NCBI GenBank assembly: GCA_003244125.1
Contig: QHBL01000164.1
Span: 1-5,448 of the forward strand
DNA length: 5,448 bases
Direction of reading: 5' to 3'
Source of the DNA: Chthoniobacterales bacterium
GTDB lineage: Bacteria > Verrucomicrobiota > Verrucomicrobiae > Chthoniobacterales > UBA10450
Under the pieces are notes generated by a model. That model made no database searches and was not told where the DNA came from. It was given only the letters and a program-made list of their open reading frames with translations. The position numbers and the translations under genes are program-made. This document shows, piece by piece, positions 1 to 5,448 of the stretch (position 1 is its first letter; every line of letters starts with the position of its first letter).

Positions 1-1293
1 CGCCAGACCGCCGGGGTACGGTGTGCCGTCCAATTGATTCAGAGTTAGGAACTGAGTCTGGTTTCCGTCCTCATAGGTGTAGAACGCGCCGAGTTGCCAT
101 AGGAACGCGCCGTCTGCCCTCGATGTCAGACGAAGTTCCTGAGTGAACTTGTGCAAGGTCAGTCCCAAGTCGAAACCCGAAACCCCTGCGGGCCCCGCTC
201 CGATCAGCACCGGAAACTGCCCGTAAGACAGTGTCACGTCCAAACCTGATTTGGTGGTGATATCGGCGTAAGAGCTGGCGGAGGTGACGGTGGCCCAGCC
301 CAGGTCCCAATCCACCGTCAAGGAGATGAGACCGATGTCTTTCTTAAATGGCTCGTTGACGTCGACTCGATTTTTCAAGTCCCCGTAAAGCGGACGCTCG
401 GTCACCGGATCGAGTGCGACGACGGCGTTGTTGTCGCTCTCGATCCTTTGCCCGAAAGCACCCAGCCGCACGGTGATCTCCTCGATCGGTTTCCACAAAA
501 GGGCGATATGACCAGTCTGTTGCGTGGCGTCATTGATACCCTGCTGACCATTCGCCACATTGTCGATGTAACCGGGGAGTTCGTTGTGGGCGTAGCTCAC
601 GCGCAGGGCGAGGTCCTGCACCAAAGGCACGTTGGCGACGGCGTGCACATCCCAGCCCGGATCGTCCGCGTTCTCGATCCCGCTCAAACCGCCACCAATG
701 TGAAACTCACGGGTCGTGAGCGATGGATCCATCGTCACATACTTGATCAACCCGCCAATTGAATTTGCCCCATAGAGCGTGCCCTGCGGTCCGCGCAGAA
801 CTTCGACGCGGCGAATATCGTAAGGCAGCAGGTCCAGCTGGAAGGCAACGGCCGTTTGATAGAGACCGCTCGAACCGACGGGAGTCTCGTCGATGTAAGT
901 GCCCACAGTGCTGCCGCTGGAAAGCGCAGCGATGCCGCGCAAGGCGATCGTGGTTCTCCCGGGCGCGCCGATCGAGTCAACTTGCAGGCTCGGGATGTAG
1001 GCCGCGTAATCCGACAGATCGTTCGCGTGTAGATTCTCCAATTGCACGTCATCGAAGGCGGTGATAGACGCCGCCACCTCGCGAACATCTTCTTCGCGCT
1101 TATTGGCGGTGCCCGTTATTCGTTCGACTTCCGCTGTATCCGATGTGGGACTGGGTGTGGGGGAGGGCCCGGGAGTTGGTGCGGCAGCGCCAGATGGAGT
1201 TTGCTGCGCGAGGAGGGCGAGCGGCATGAACACGAGAGTGGCGGCCGTGAGGACGAGCTTTCGAACTGAGCGAAGGGGTTGGTTAATAGGCAT
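1..1293 (-). CDS. TonB-dependent outer-membrane receptor, N-terminal part (3' end outside window)
   Basis: This is the first 431 codons of an open frame that runs off the left edge with no stop. The product is an outer-membrane beta-barrel receptor that takes up a ligand using energy from TonB-ExbBD. Residues 1-30 form a signal peptide: basic residues R8, R11 and K12, then a hydrophobic core ending LALLAQQ. A Pro/Thr/Ser-rich linker follows at about 32-50 (PTPGPSPTPSPT). A TonB-box-like segment, VERITGTANKRE, lies near 56-67. The plug domain spans about 68-185, with the family hallmark RVEVLRGPQGTLYG at 162-175 followed by GGLIKYVT. After about 195 the alternating pattern of amphipathic strands is that of a barrel (for example LALRVSYAH, FLWQLGAFYTYED). 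The ATG was chosen because it precedes a good signal peptide and an in-frame stop lies 17 codons upstream. No Shine-Dalgarno sequence is visible. The ligand cannot be read from this part; iron-siderophore, vitamin, sugar or peptide uptake are all possible. It is 92 bp downstream of the peptide transporter on the same strand. Confidence 0.93.
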   Translation of the reverse strand, partial: MPINQPLRSVRKLVLTAATLVFMPLALLAQQTPSGAAAPTPGPSPTPSPTSDTAEVERITGTANKREEDVREVAASITAFDDVQLENLHANDLSDYAAYIPSLQVDSIGAPGRTTIALRGIAALSSGSTVGTYIDETPVGSSGLYQTAVAFQLDLLPYDIRRVEVLRGPQGTLYGANSIGGLIKYVTMDPSLTTREFHIGGGLSGIENADDPGWDVHAVANVPLVQDLALRVSYAHNELPGYIDNVANGQQGINDATQQTGHIALLWKPIEEITVRLGAFGQRIESDNNAVVALDPVTERPLYGDLKNRVDVNEPFKKDIGLISLTVDWDLGWATVTSASSYADITTKSGLDVTLSYGQFPVLIGAGPAGVSGFDLGLTLHKFTQELRLTSRADGAFLWQLGAFYTYEDGNQTQFLTLNQLDGTPYPGGLA

Positions 1294-1315
1294 AGCGAAT
1301 AGGTTTCGAATCAGG

Positions 1316-1345
1316 ATATTCGTGACCGGATAAGAGAACTGTCAA
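1316..1345 (-). promoter_or_regulatory. Weak candidate sigma-70-type promoter for the TonB-dependent receptor gene
   Basis: On the minus strand there is a perfect TTGACA (plus-strand 1345-1340). It is followed after 18 bp by GAATAT (1321-1316), which matches only three of six positions of the -10 consensus. It lies 23 bp upstream of the receptor ATG at 1293, inside the 92-bp gap. The -35 box is good and the -10 box is poor, so this is a suggestion only. The receptor may instead be read through from the upstream transporter gene. Confidence 0.22.
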
Positions 1346-1373
1346 TCCTAATCAGAGAATCTTTTTTAACCTA

Positions 1374-1412
1374 GAATTCGAGGGGTTATCTCTCCCTCGC
1401 AGCCTCGAATTC
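1374..1412 (-). other. Stem-loop spanning the stop codon of the peptide transporter gene
   Basis: Plus-strand GAATTCGAGG (1374-1383) and CCTCGAATTC (1403-1412) are perfect 10-base inverted arms separated by 19 bases. The loop contains the transporter stop codon (1388-1386). A shorter competing hairpin is possible with CGAGGG (1379-1384) and CCCTCG (1394-1399) around a 9-base loop. On the minus-strand transcript the 3' flank is TAGGTTAAAAAAG, with no U-run. It is therefore not a standard intrinsic terminator for the transporter; it could be a 3'-end stability structure or a pause or attenuation element before the receptor gene. The inverted repeat is directly visible; its function is inferred. 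Confidence 0.45.
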
Positions 1413-2660
1413 GACAACCGGTCTTTCTATGATCCAAAGAAGCAGAGCCGCGCCCACCGCAAATCCGGCCAGGACAAGGAAGAAGGCGCTATGACTGATG
1501 CGGCTCCAAAGCGAGCCGACCGCGCCCGCGAGCAGGCTGCCGCTGAAGATCGTCAAAAACCAACTCGCGACTGTCGTCGCCCCCAGGCGCCGCGGCGCCA
1601 GACGCGCGAACAAGCCGAGGCCGGTGGGCAAAGTATGAAGCTCGCCGATTGTGAGGAGGACAAAGAACATTACCAACCAGAGCGCATTCGCGCGATTAGC
1701 GCCGGCGAGACTCGAAACGATCGCGAGCAGCAGATAGGCGGCGGCAAGGATGAGCGCCCCGGTCGCCATTTTCCGCGGCTCCGATATTGTACCTTTGCGT
1801 CTTTCCCGGTTGCGCCAGTAAAGCAACAACGCGGGAGTAAGGGCAATGACGAGCAACGGGTTTAACGCCTGGAACCACGTCATGGGAACCTCAAAGCGGC
1901 CGACGGCGCGATCGACGCCAACATCGGTGAAAATCGGGATCGTGTTACCGATCTGCTCGTAAGCGACGCGGAAGATTGTCGCCGCGAAGCCAACGGCCAG
2001 AAGCAACAACGCGAGCCTCCCGCCGCTCTTCTGTTCTTCGACTGCTTCGCCGGGAATGGGCAGTCGGTCGCTTGTTTGGGGCAGGTAGCCTTGCCCAAGC
2101 AGATAAACAACGAGCCCGACAAACATCCCCACGCCAGCAGCGCCAAATCCGTAATGCCAGCCGTAGACTTCGCCGAGCGTTCCGCAAATCAGCGGCGCCA
2201 GCATTCCGCCGAGATTGATCCCGGCATAATAGATATTGTAGGCGCGTCCCCGGCGCGGATCATCGGCCGAGTAGAGGTCGTTAATCTGGCTGGGAAGACT
2301 CGGCACGAAGAGCCCGTTGCCGAGCGCGATCGCGCCTAGGGCGGCGTAGAAAAGCGGTTCGAACGCCATCATGAAATGGCCGATCGCCATGATGGTGCCG
2401 CCGATGATGACGGCTTTGCGTTTACCCAGCCAGCGATCGGCCACGATGCCGCCGAAGATTGGCATGAGATAGGCCGTGGCGGTATAGCTGCCGTAGATGA
2501 AAGATGATTTTCCCTGCGGAAAAAGCAGGTGCTTGGTCATGTAATAGACCAGCAAAGTCCGCATCCCGTAGTAGGAGAAGAACTCCCACATCTCGGTCAG
2601 GAAGAGAATGGTCAGCCCGCGCGGCTGACCAAACCAGGTCTTCTCGGGCGCTGCCGTCAT
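1386..2660 (-). CDS. POT/PTR2-family (MFS) peptide transporter with altered proton-coupling motifs
   Basis: A 424-residue inner-membrane protein with about twelve hydrophobic helices, probably importing di- or tripeptides. Family features are GQPRGLTILFLTEMWEFFSY (11-30) leading into YGMR, the MFS loop GGIVADRWLGKRK (70-82), the PTR2 signature-like YNIYYAGINLGGM (141-153), YEQIGNT near TM7 (234-240), and GELHTLPTGL in the TM10 region (339-348). The ExxERF motif of TM1 reads E23-M-W-E26-F27-F, so the Arg is replaced by Phe. The TM4 motif usually FKPN is FVPS (118-121), so the Lys is replaced by Val. E340 and E235, matching the conserved TM10 and TM7 acidic residues, are kept. It is shorter than many bacterial POT proteins (about 480-500 residues, 14 helices). 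The ATG at 2660 forms an ATGA overlap with the epimerase stop, and homology begins just after it. A GTG at 2687 would add nine residues inside the epimerase frame and is less likely. No Shine-Dalgarno sequence is evident, so translational coupling is probable. Family is certain; substrate and energy coupling are not. Confidence 0.92.
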   Translation of the reverse strand: MTAAPEKTWFGQPRGLTILFLTEMWEFFSYYGMRTLLVYYMTKHLLFPQGKSSFIYGSYTATAYLMPIFGGIVADRWLGKRKAVIIGGTIMAIGHFMMAFEPLFYAALGAIALGNGLFVPSLPSQINDLYSADDPRRGRAYNIYYAGINLGGMLAPLICGTLGEVYGWHYGFGAAGVGMFVGLVVYLLGQGYLPQTSDRLPIPGEAVEEQKSGGRLALLLLAVGFAATIFRVAYEQIGNTIPIFTDVGVDRAVGRFEVPMTWFQALNPLLVIALTPALLLYWRNRERRKGTISEPRKMATGALILAAAYLLLAIVSSLAGANRANALWLVMFFVLLTIGELHTLPTGLGLFARLAPRRLGATTVASWFLTIFSGSLLAGAVGSLWSRISHSAFFLVLAGFAVGAALLLWIIERPVVEFEAARER

Positions 2661-3664
2661 GCGGCTGGGCGCCGCGCGAAACCCCACACCACATCGTCAC
2701 AGCGCACCAGTCCGTCGTTGTAGGTCACTCCTGGCCTGCGGTCCCTCACGAGAAAGATGGGACCGTCAAGGTCCACTACGTCGCAATGTTGTCCCAGGAC
2801 AAAAGCGGGCGCCATCGCCAGGCTGGTCGCGATCATGTTGCCAACCATGACCTTCATGCCAAGAGCGCGGGCGCGTTCCGCGATCAATAGTCCTTCCGTC
2901 AGCCCGCCGCATTTATCGAGCTTGATGTTGACCACATCGAAACGGCCGACCAGGGCCTCAAGTTCATCCAAGCCTTGCACGCTTTCATCGGCCGCGATCG
3001 GAATGACGTGATCAATTCCATCGAGCTCAGCTTCGTGGCTGCGCGCGCACGGTTGCTCGAGTAAGGAAACGCGCGCCTCGACCAGTGCCGGCAGCAATCT
3101 TTCGAGCGTAGCTGCGGTATATCCTTGATTCGCATCCACTCCGAGCCAGACCTCTGGCCGAGCCGCGCGCACTTGCCGAACGCGCTCACTATCGCTCTCC
3201 ACTTCACCGGTGAGCTTGAGTTTGATGGCGCGCGCCTCGGTAAAAGCCCTGGCGCCTTCGGCCATCACCTTCGGTTCGTTAGCGCTGACAGTGAAGGTGG
3301 TGAGTAATGAGCGCGGTTCGCTGATACCAGCTAACTCCCACACTGGTTTTCCGAAATGGCGGGACTCGAGTTCCCACAAGGCGCAGTCGAGCGCGTTGCG
3401 CGCGCCGCCCGCTGGCAAGAGGGAACGTAATTCCTCACGCGTCAGGCCAAATTCAATCGCCTCTCGGTGCTGCTCTATCATGGCGAGCATGCGGTCCGGC
3501 GTATCGTTCAAATAGTAAACGCCCGATGCTTCACCGCGGCCTTCCAGTTCATTATCGCGCAAGCTCACGACCGTCACCGGCGCTCCGTCGAAGGTGTAAT
3601 CGGAAATACGGAATGGAACTTTCAGCTTCAGCTCCTCGTTGTGAACTTCGAGTGTAACACTCAT
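2657..3664 (-). CDS. Dipeptide epimerase (L-Ala-D/L-Glu epimerase-like), enolase superfamily
   Basis: A 335-residue cytoplasmic enzyme of the muconate-lactonizing subgroup, usual length for the family. The capping domain covers about 1-115 and the C-terminal part of the protein, with a TIM-like barrel between. All expected catalytic elements are visible: the K-x-K pair K148/K150 (AIKLKL); metal ligands D177 (GVDANQGY), E203 (LLEQP) and D226 (AADES); and the opposite-face base K248 (NIKLDKCGG). D298-L-D300 (VVDLDGP) matches the Asp-x-Asp that binds the dipeptide amino group in Bacillus subtilis YkfB and Escherichia coli YcjG. This predicts Mg-dependent epimerisation at the alpha carbon of the C-terminal residue of a dipeptide, classically L-Ala-D-Glu to L-Ala-L-Glu in murein peptide recycling. 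Substrates vary widely in this family, and a related group acts as N-acetyl-D-glutamate racemase (DgcA), so the exact substrate is open. The ATG at 3664 precedes the first beta strand, with only a weak AGAAG upstream. Its stop overlaps the peptide transporter ATG by four bases, which fits uptake followed by epimerisation. Confidence 0.92.
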   Translation of the reverse strand: MSVTLEVHNEELKLKVPFRISDYTFDGAPVTVVSLRDNELEGRGEASGVYYLNDTPDRMLAMIEQHREAIEFGLTREELRSLLPAGGARNALDCALWELESRHFGKPVWELAGISEPRSLLTTFTVSANEPKVMAEGARAFTEARAIKLKLTGEVESDSERVRQVRAARPEVWLGVDANQGYTAATLERLLPALVEARVSLLEQPCARSHEAELDGIDHVIPIAADESVQGLDELEALVGRFDVVNIKLDKCGGLTEGLLIAERARALGMKVMVGNMIATSLAMAPAFVLGQHCDVVDLDGPIFLVRDRRPGVTYNDGLVRCDDVVWGFARRPAA

Positions 3665-3686
3665 GTGACTTCTAAGACCAAGTCAT

Positions 3687-3727
3687 CTCGAGCCCTTCGA
3701 CTTTGCTCAGGACAGGCTGCGCCGAGG
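3687..3727. repeat. Dispersed-type intergenic repeat A (imperfect palindrome)
   Basis: The block runs from CTCGAGCC (3687-3694) through cttcgactttgctcaggaca to GGCT (3715-3718) and CGAG (3723-3726). CTCG pairs with CGAG and AGCC pairs with GGCT, leaving a 4-base bulge GCGC, so the block can fold as an imperfect hairpin. Its core, cttcgactttgctcaggacagg, is split here by position: cttcgact at 3695-3702 and aggacagg at 3709-3716. This resembles a short intergenic repeat I recall as multi-copy in several environmental bacterial genomes; copy number cannot be shown from this window. It lies about 23 bp upstream of the epimerase start. Confidence 0.5.
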
Positions 3728-3761
3728 AATTCCGTTGGCTAGAGGACAGGTTACTCATCGG

Positions 3762-3796
3762 GATTCTTCGACTGCGCTTCGCTCCGCTCGGTATGA
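3762..3796. repeat. Dispersed-type intergenic repeat B, related to repeat A
   Basis: This second block shares cttcgact (3766-3773) with repeat A in the same orientation. It continues into three tandem pentamers CGCTT-CGCTC-CGCTC (3775-3789) and ends near ggtatgac. A second aggacagg (3743-3750) lies between the blocks, repeating the one in A at 3709-3716. It lies just downstream of the serine hydrolase stop. It looks like a REP-like intergenic element. Any role, such as 3'-end stabilisation or a mobile non-autonomous repeat, is inference. Confidence 0.45.
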
Positions 3797-3810
3797 CGGG
3801 CTGAGCTAGG

Positions 3811-5448
3811 TCAGTAGTTAGCAGTGTAACCGGTGAGGTGAAAGACAACACCGACGTAAAGCACGACCAGAAACGAAATGGCCAGTATCACACTCCAGAC
3901 TTTCGCCAAGCGCCGACGCTTACTCGTTAATACGGTCCAGGCATACCATAGTGCGACCAGGGTGCCGGCAACCAGGGCCACAAAGGTGAGGACCCGCAAG
4001 AGGATGAACCAGGTATCCATCCCGGGCCCGGCCCACTTAAGGTTACTGGAAATCAAGGTGACAACCAAAACCCAGGTCAGCATCGTTCCTATCACCAGCG
4101 CTGACGCAATCCGCACGAATCGATGCGCCTTCGCTTCCCCACCAGTAAGTCCATAGGCTACTCCGTAGCGGCGCCGCACCAGCGCGGAAATCGGCCACGC
4201 CAGTGTGGTCAACGCGAGCGCGACCAGGGCCGAGATAAACAGCGGCAACAACCAGCCCGATGACCACCACCACGGCACCCGCTCGAAGATCATGAAGGGA
4301 TACGCATCGTAGCCAAAGCGGACGACGCGACCGTTCTGCACCTTCGCCGCCAGGCGATCGCCGCCATCCACATTGCGCCAGACATACGGCGCAATCTCCT
4401 GCCATTTTTTCGGCAGATCGTTCCCGCCATTTAAACCGGCGACGGTAATTGTCCCATCCTTATTTGGCGCGACCTGGGTCTCCCCCAACAGGTTGAGCAT
4501 TGCCAGAAAACTGGTGTGCGCACGACGGCTCACCGTGTAGCGCCCGGCCATCAATTGCGCATGCGATTTCGCCGTCTCCGCATCCACTTTACCCTCGGCC
4601 AGCGGGCCGGGAAAATAGCGCTGCATAAATTGCTCGAACAACACGGTGCGAAGAGGATGGGCGGCGCCGCCTTTGCCAGCACTGTTGACGGAAAGATATA
4701 TGCCTACGCCATGATCCGGCAGGAGATTGAGCTCGCTGTGAAAGCATTCCAGGTCGCCAGCGTGCGTGATCACGCGCTGACCGTTGATGTTGTTCTCGTA
4801 AAACCCGAGCAACATCCGGTTCAGCGGCGGGATCATGTCGTTGGCCGTAGTGTGCATTCTCAGCGCGGTCTCCTCCTTCAAAATGCGGCCGGAAGGAGCT
4901 GCGCCATTTTGCAAATGCGCGATCATGAACCGCGCCATGTCACGGCCACTGATCGAGAGCGAGCCGGCCGGCGGCACTGAGATAATCTCAAAGGGTTGCG
5001 CTGGGCCTGAGCCGAGTTTGTAACCGTTCGACATGTCCGCCAGCAAACGCTCCGGCACCGGCTGGCGAAAAGTGGCGTGAGTCATGCCGAGCGGCGCGAA
5101 AACCTTTTGTTCGATATAATCGTCAAAGGGCATTCCGGAGACGCGCTGCACGATATAACCCGCGAGGGCCGCCCCGTAATTCGAGTAGGCCGGCGTGCTG
5201 CCGGCGTCCGTCACGCGCGTGGGGACCCAATGTTTCAGCACCTGGTCCAGAGGTGGCAGCTCTTTCGGGTCGGTGACAATTAACGCCCGCGCATTTTCAT
5301 CGAATCCCGGCGTGTGCGTCATGAGGTTGCGCATCGTGATCGGTTTGCCATCCCGCGCCGGAATTTTGAAATCGATGTAGCCATTCACGTCGGCATCCAG
5401 ATCGACTTTGCCCTGTTCGACCAACTGCATCACCGCCGTCCAGGTGAA
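3811..5448 (-). CDS. Serine hydrolase, beta-lactamase/PBP fold, with C-terminal four-helix membrane domain (5' end outside window)
   Basis: The frame is open to the window edge, giving 545 visible residues that start FTWTAV. In this family FTWTAVMQLVEQGKVDLDADV follows the SxxK nucleophile motif by a few residues, so that motif should lie just beyond position 5448. Positions below count the Met-coding ATG at 5430 as residue 2. The catalytic domain spans about 1-275. It shows the Y-S-N motif (83-85, PAYSNYG), which supplies the general-base Tyr, LGMTHATF (115-122), and H-A-G (224-226), which replaces the KTG box. A beta-rich linker covers about 290-385 (MAGRYTV to MIFERVPWWW). Four membrane helices follow at about 394-417, 440-462, 475-500 and 512-533, ending GYTANY. 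The catalytic domain probably faces the periplasm. Relatives include D-aminopeptidases, D,D-carboxypeptidases, esterases and class C beta-lactamases, so the substrate is unassigned. The internal GTG at 5433 is not the true start, because the conserved FTWT lies in frame above it. Confidence 0.92.
   Translation of the reverse strand, partial: FTWTAVMQLVEQGKVDLDADVNGYIDFKIPARDGKPITMRNLMTHTPGFDENARALIVTDPKELPPLDQVLKHWVPTRVTDAGSTPAYSNYGAALAGYIVQRVSGMPFDDYIEQKVFAPLGMTHATFRQPVPERLLADMSNGYKLGSGPAQPFEIISVPPAGSLSISGRDMARFMIAHLQNGAAPSGRILKEETALRMHTTANDMIPPLNRMLLGFYENNINGQRVITHAGDLECFHSELNLLPDHGVGIYLSVNSAGKGGAAHPLRTVLFEQFMQRYFPGPLAEGKVDAETAKSHAQLMAGRYTVSRRAHTSFLAMLNLLGETQVAPNKDGTITVAGLNGGNDLPKKWQEIAPYVWRNVDGGDRLAAKVQNGRVVRFGYDAYPFMIFERVPWWWSSGWLLPLFISALVALALTTLAWPISALVRRRYGVAYGLTGGEAKAHRFVRIASALVIGTMLTWVLVVTLISSNLKWAGPGMDTWFILLRVLTFVALVAGTLVALWYAWTVLTSKRRRLAKVWSVILAISFLVVLYVGVVFHLTGYTANY

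Noticed and set aside
448..1333. Several plus-strand and minus-strand open frames of 75-113 codons
   Set aside because: They lie in other frames over the TonB-dependent receptor, whose continuous frame runs from 1293 to the edge with signal peptide, plug motif and barrel strands. Their products are Arg/Cys-rich and resemble no family I know.
1491..1865. Plus-strand frame of 124 codons, rich in Arg, Gln and Ala
   Set aside because: It is antisense to the membrane-spanning part of the POT transporter. Its composition is that expected from reading hydrophobic helix codons on the opposite strand.
2366..2395. Inverted repeat CCATCATG / CATGATGG with a 14-base loop
   Set aside because: It lies inside the transporter, over codons for MAIGHFMM, where repeated Met and Ala codons readily create such symmetry. 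There is no other sign of a regulatory role.
2661..2687. GTG start at 2687 for the transporter, giving 433 residues
   Set aside because: The extra residues (MGFRAAPSR) are not typical of the family and the longer form overlaps the epimerase by 31 bases. The ATG at 2660 gives a clean ATGA overlap.
3467..3742. Plus-strand frame ending in a peptide of the LRLCSGQAAP type
   Set aside because: It runs antisense from the epimerase start into repeat A. The tail is a translation of the repeat, a common source of spurious small proteins.
3665..3810. CRISPR array or attachment site in the repeat-bearing gap
   Set aside because: There are only two imperfect, unequal repeat blocks without regular spacers, no cas gene, no tRNA and no integrase in the window.
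4516..4980. Plus-strand frame of 154 codons
   Set aside because: It is antisense to the serine hydrolase catalytic domain, with no recognisable motif and no ribosome binding site.

Overview
The window looks like a piece of chromosome from a Gram-negative bacterium with moderately high GC. An outer-membrane TonB-dependent receptor requires an outer membrane. The 146-bp intergenic gap carries short dispersed-type repeats (containing cttcgact, aggacagg and cgcttcgctccgctc). I associate these with soil Verrucomicrobiota or Acidobacteriota genomes, but that placement is from memory and is weak. All four supported genes lie on the minus strand, and essentially every plus-strand open frame is a shadow of one of them.

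Layout in transcription order, right to left. (1) 5448-3811: a serine hydrolase of the beta-lactamase / penicillin-binding protein fold. It is cut at its 5' end by the window edge, so its SxxK active site is outside, and it carries a four-helix membrane domain at its C-terminus. (2) 3810-3665: intergenic DNA with two related short repeats. (3) 3664-2657: an enolase-superfamily dipeptide epimerase with a complete set of catalytic and metal-binding residues and the Asp-x-Asp dipeptide-recognition motif. (4) 2660-1386: a POT/PTR2-family peptide transporter whose start overlaps the epimerase stop by four bases (ATGA). (5) 1385-1294: a 92-bp gap with a stem-loop spanning the transporter stop codon and a weak promoter candidate. 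(6) 1293-1: the N-terminal 431 residues of a TonB-dependent receptor, continuing off the left edge.

The epimerase and transporter are almost certainly co-transcribed and translationally coupled. The likely theme is import of short peptides and epimerisation of L-Ala-D/L-Glu-type dipeptides, as in recycling or scavenging of peptidoglycan peptides. The flanking periplasmic serine hydrolase and outer-membrane receptor could supply earlier steps (peptide trimming and outer-membrane passage), but that link rests only on proximity and shared strand.

The most unusual point is in the transporter. Its TM1 ExxER motif reads EMWEF, and the TM4 lysine expected in the KPN motif is Val. Two positively charged residues associated with proton coupling in POT transporters are therefore both missing, while the acidic residues remain.
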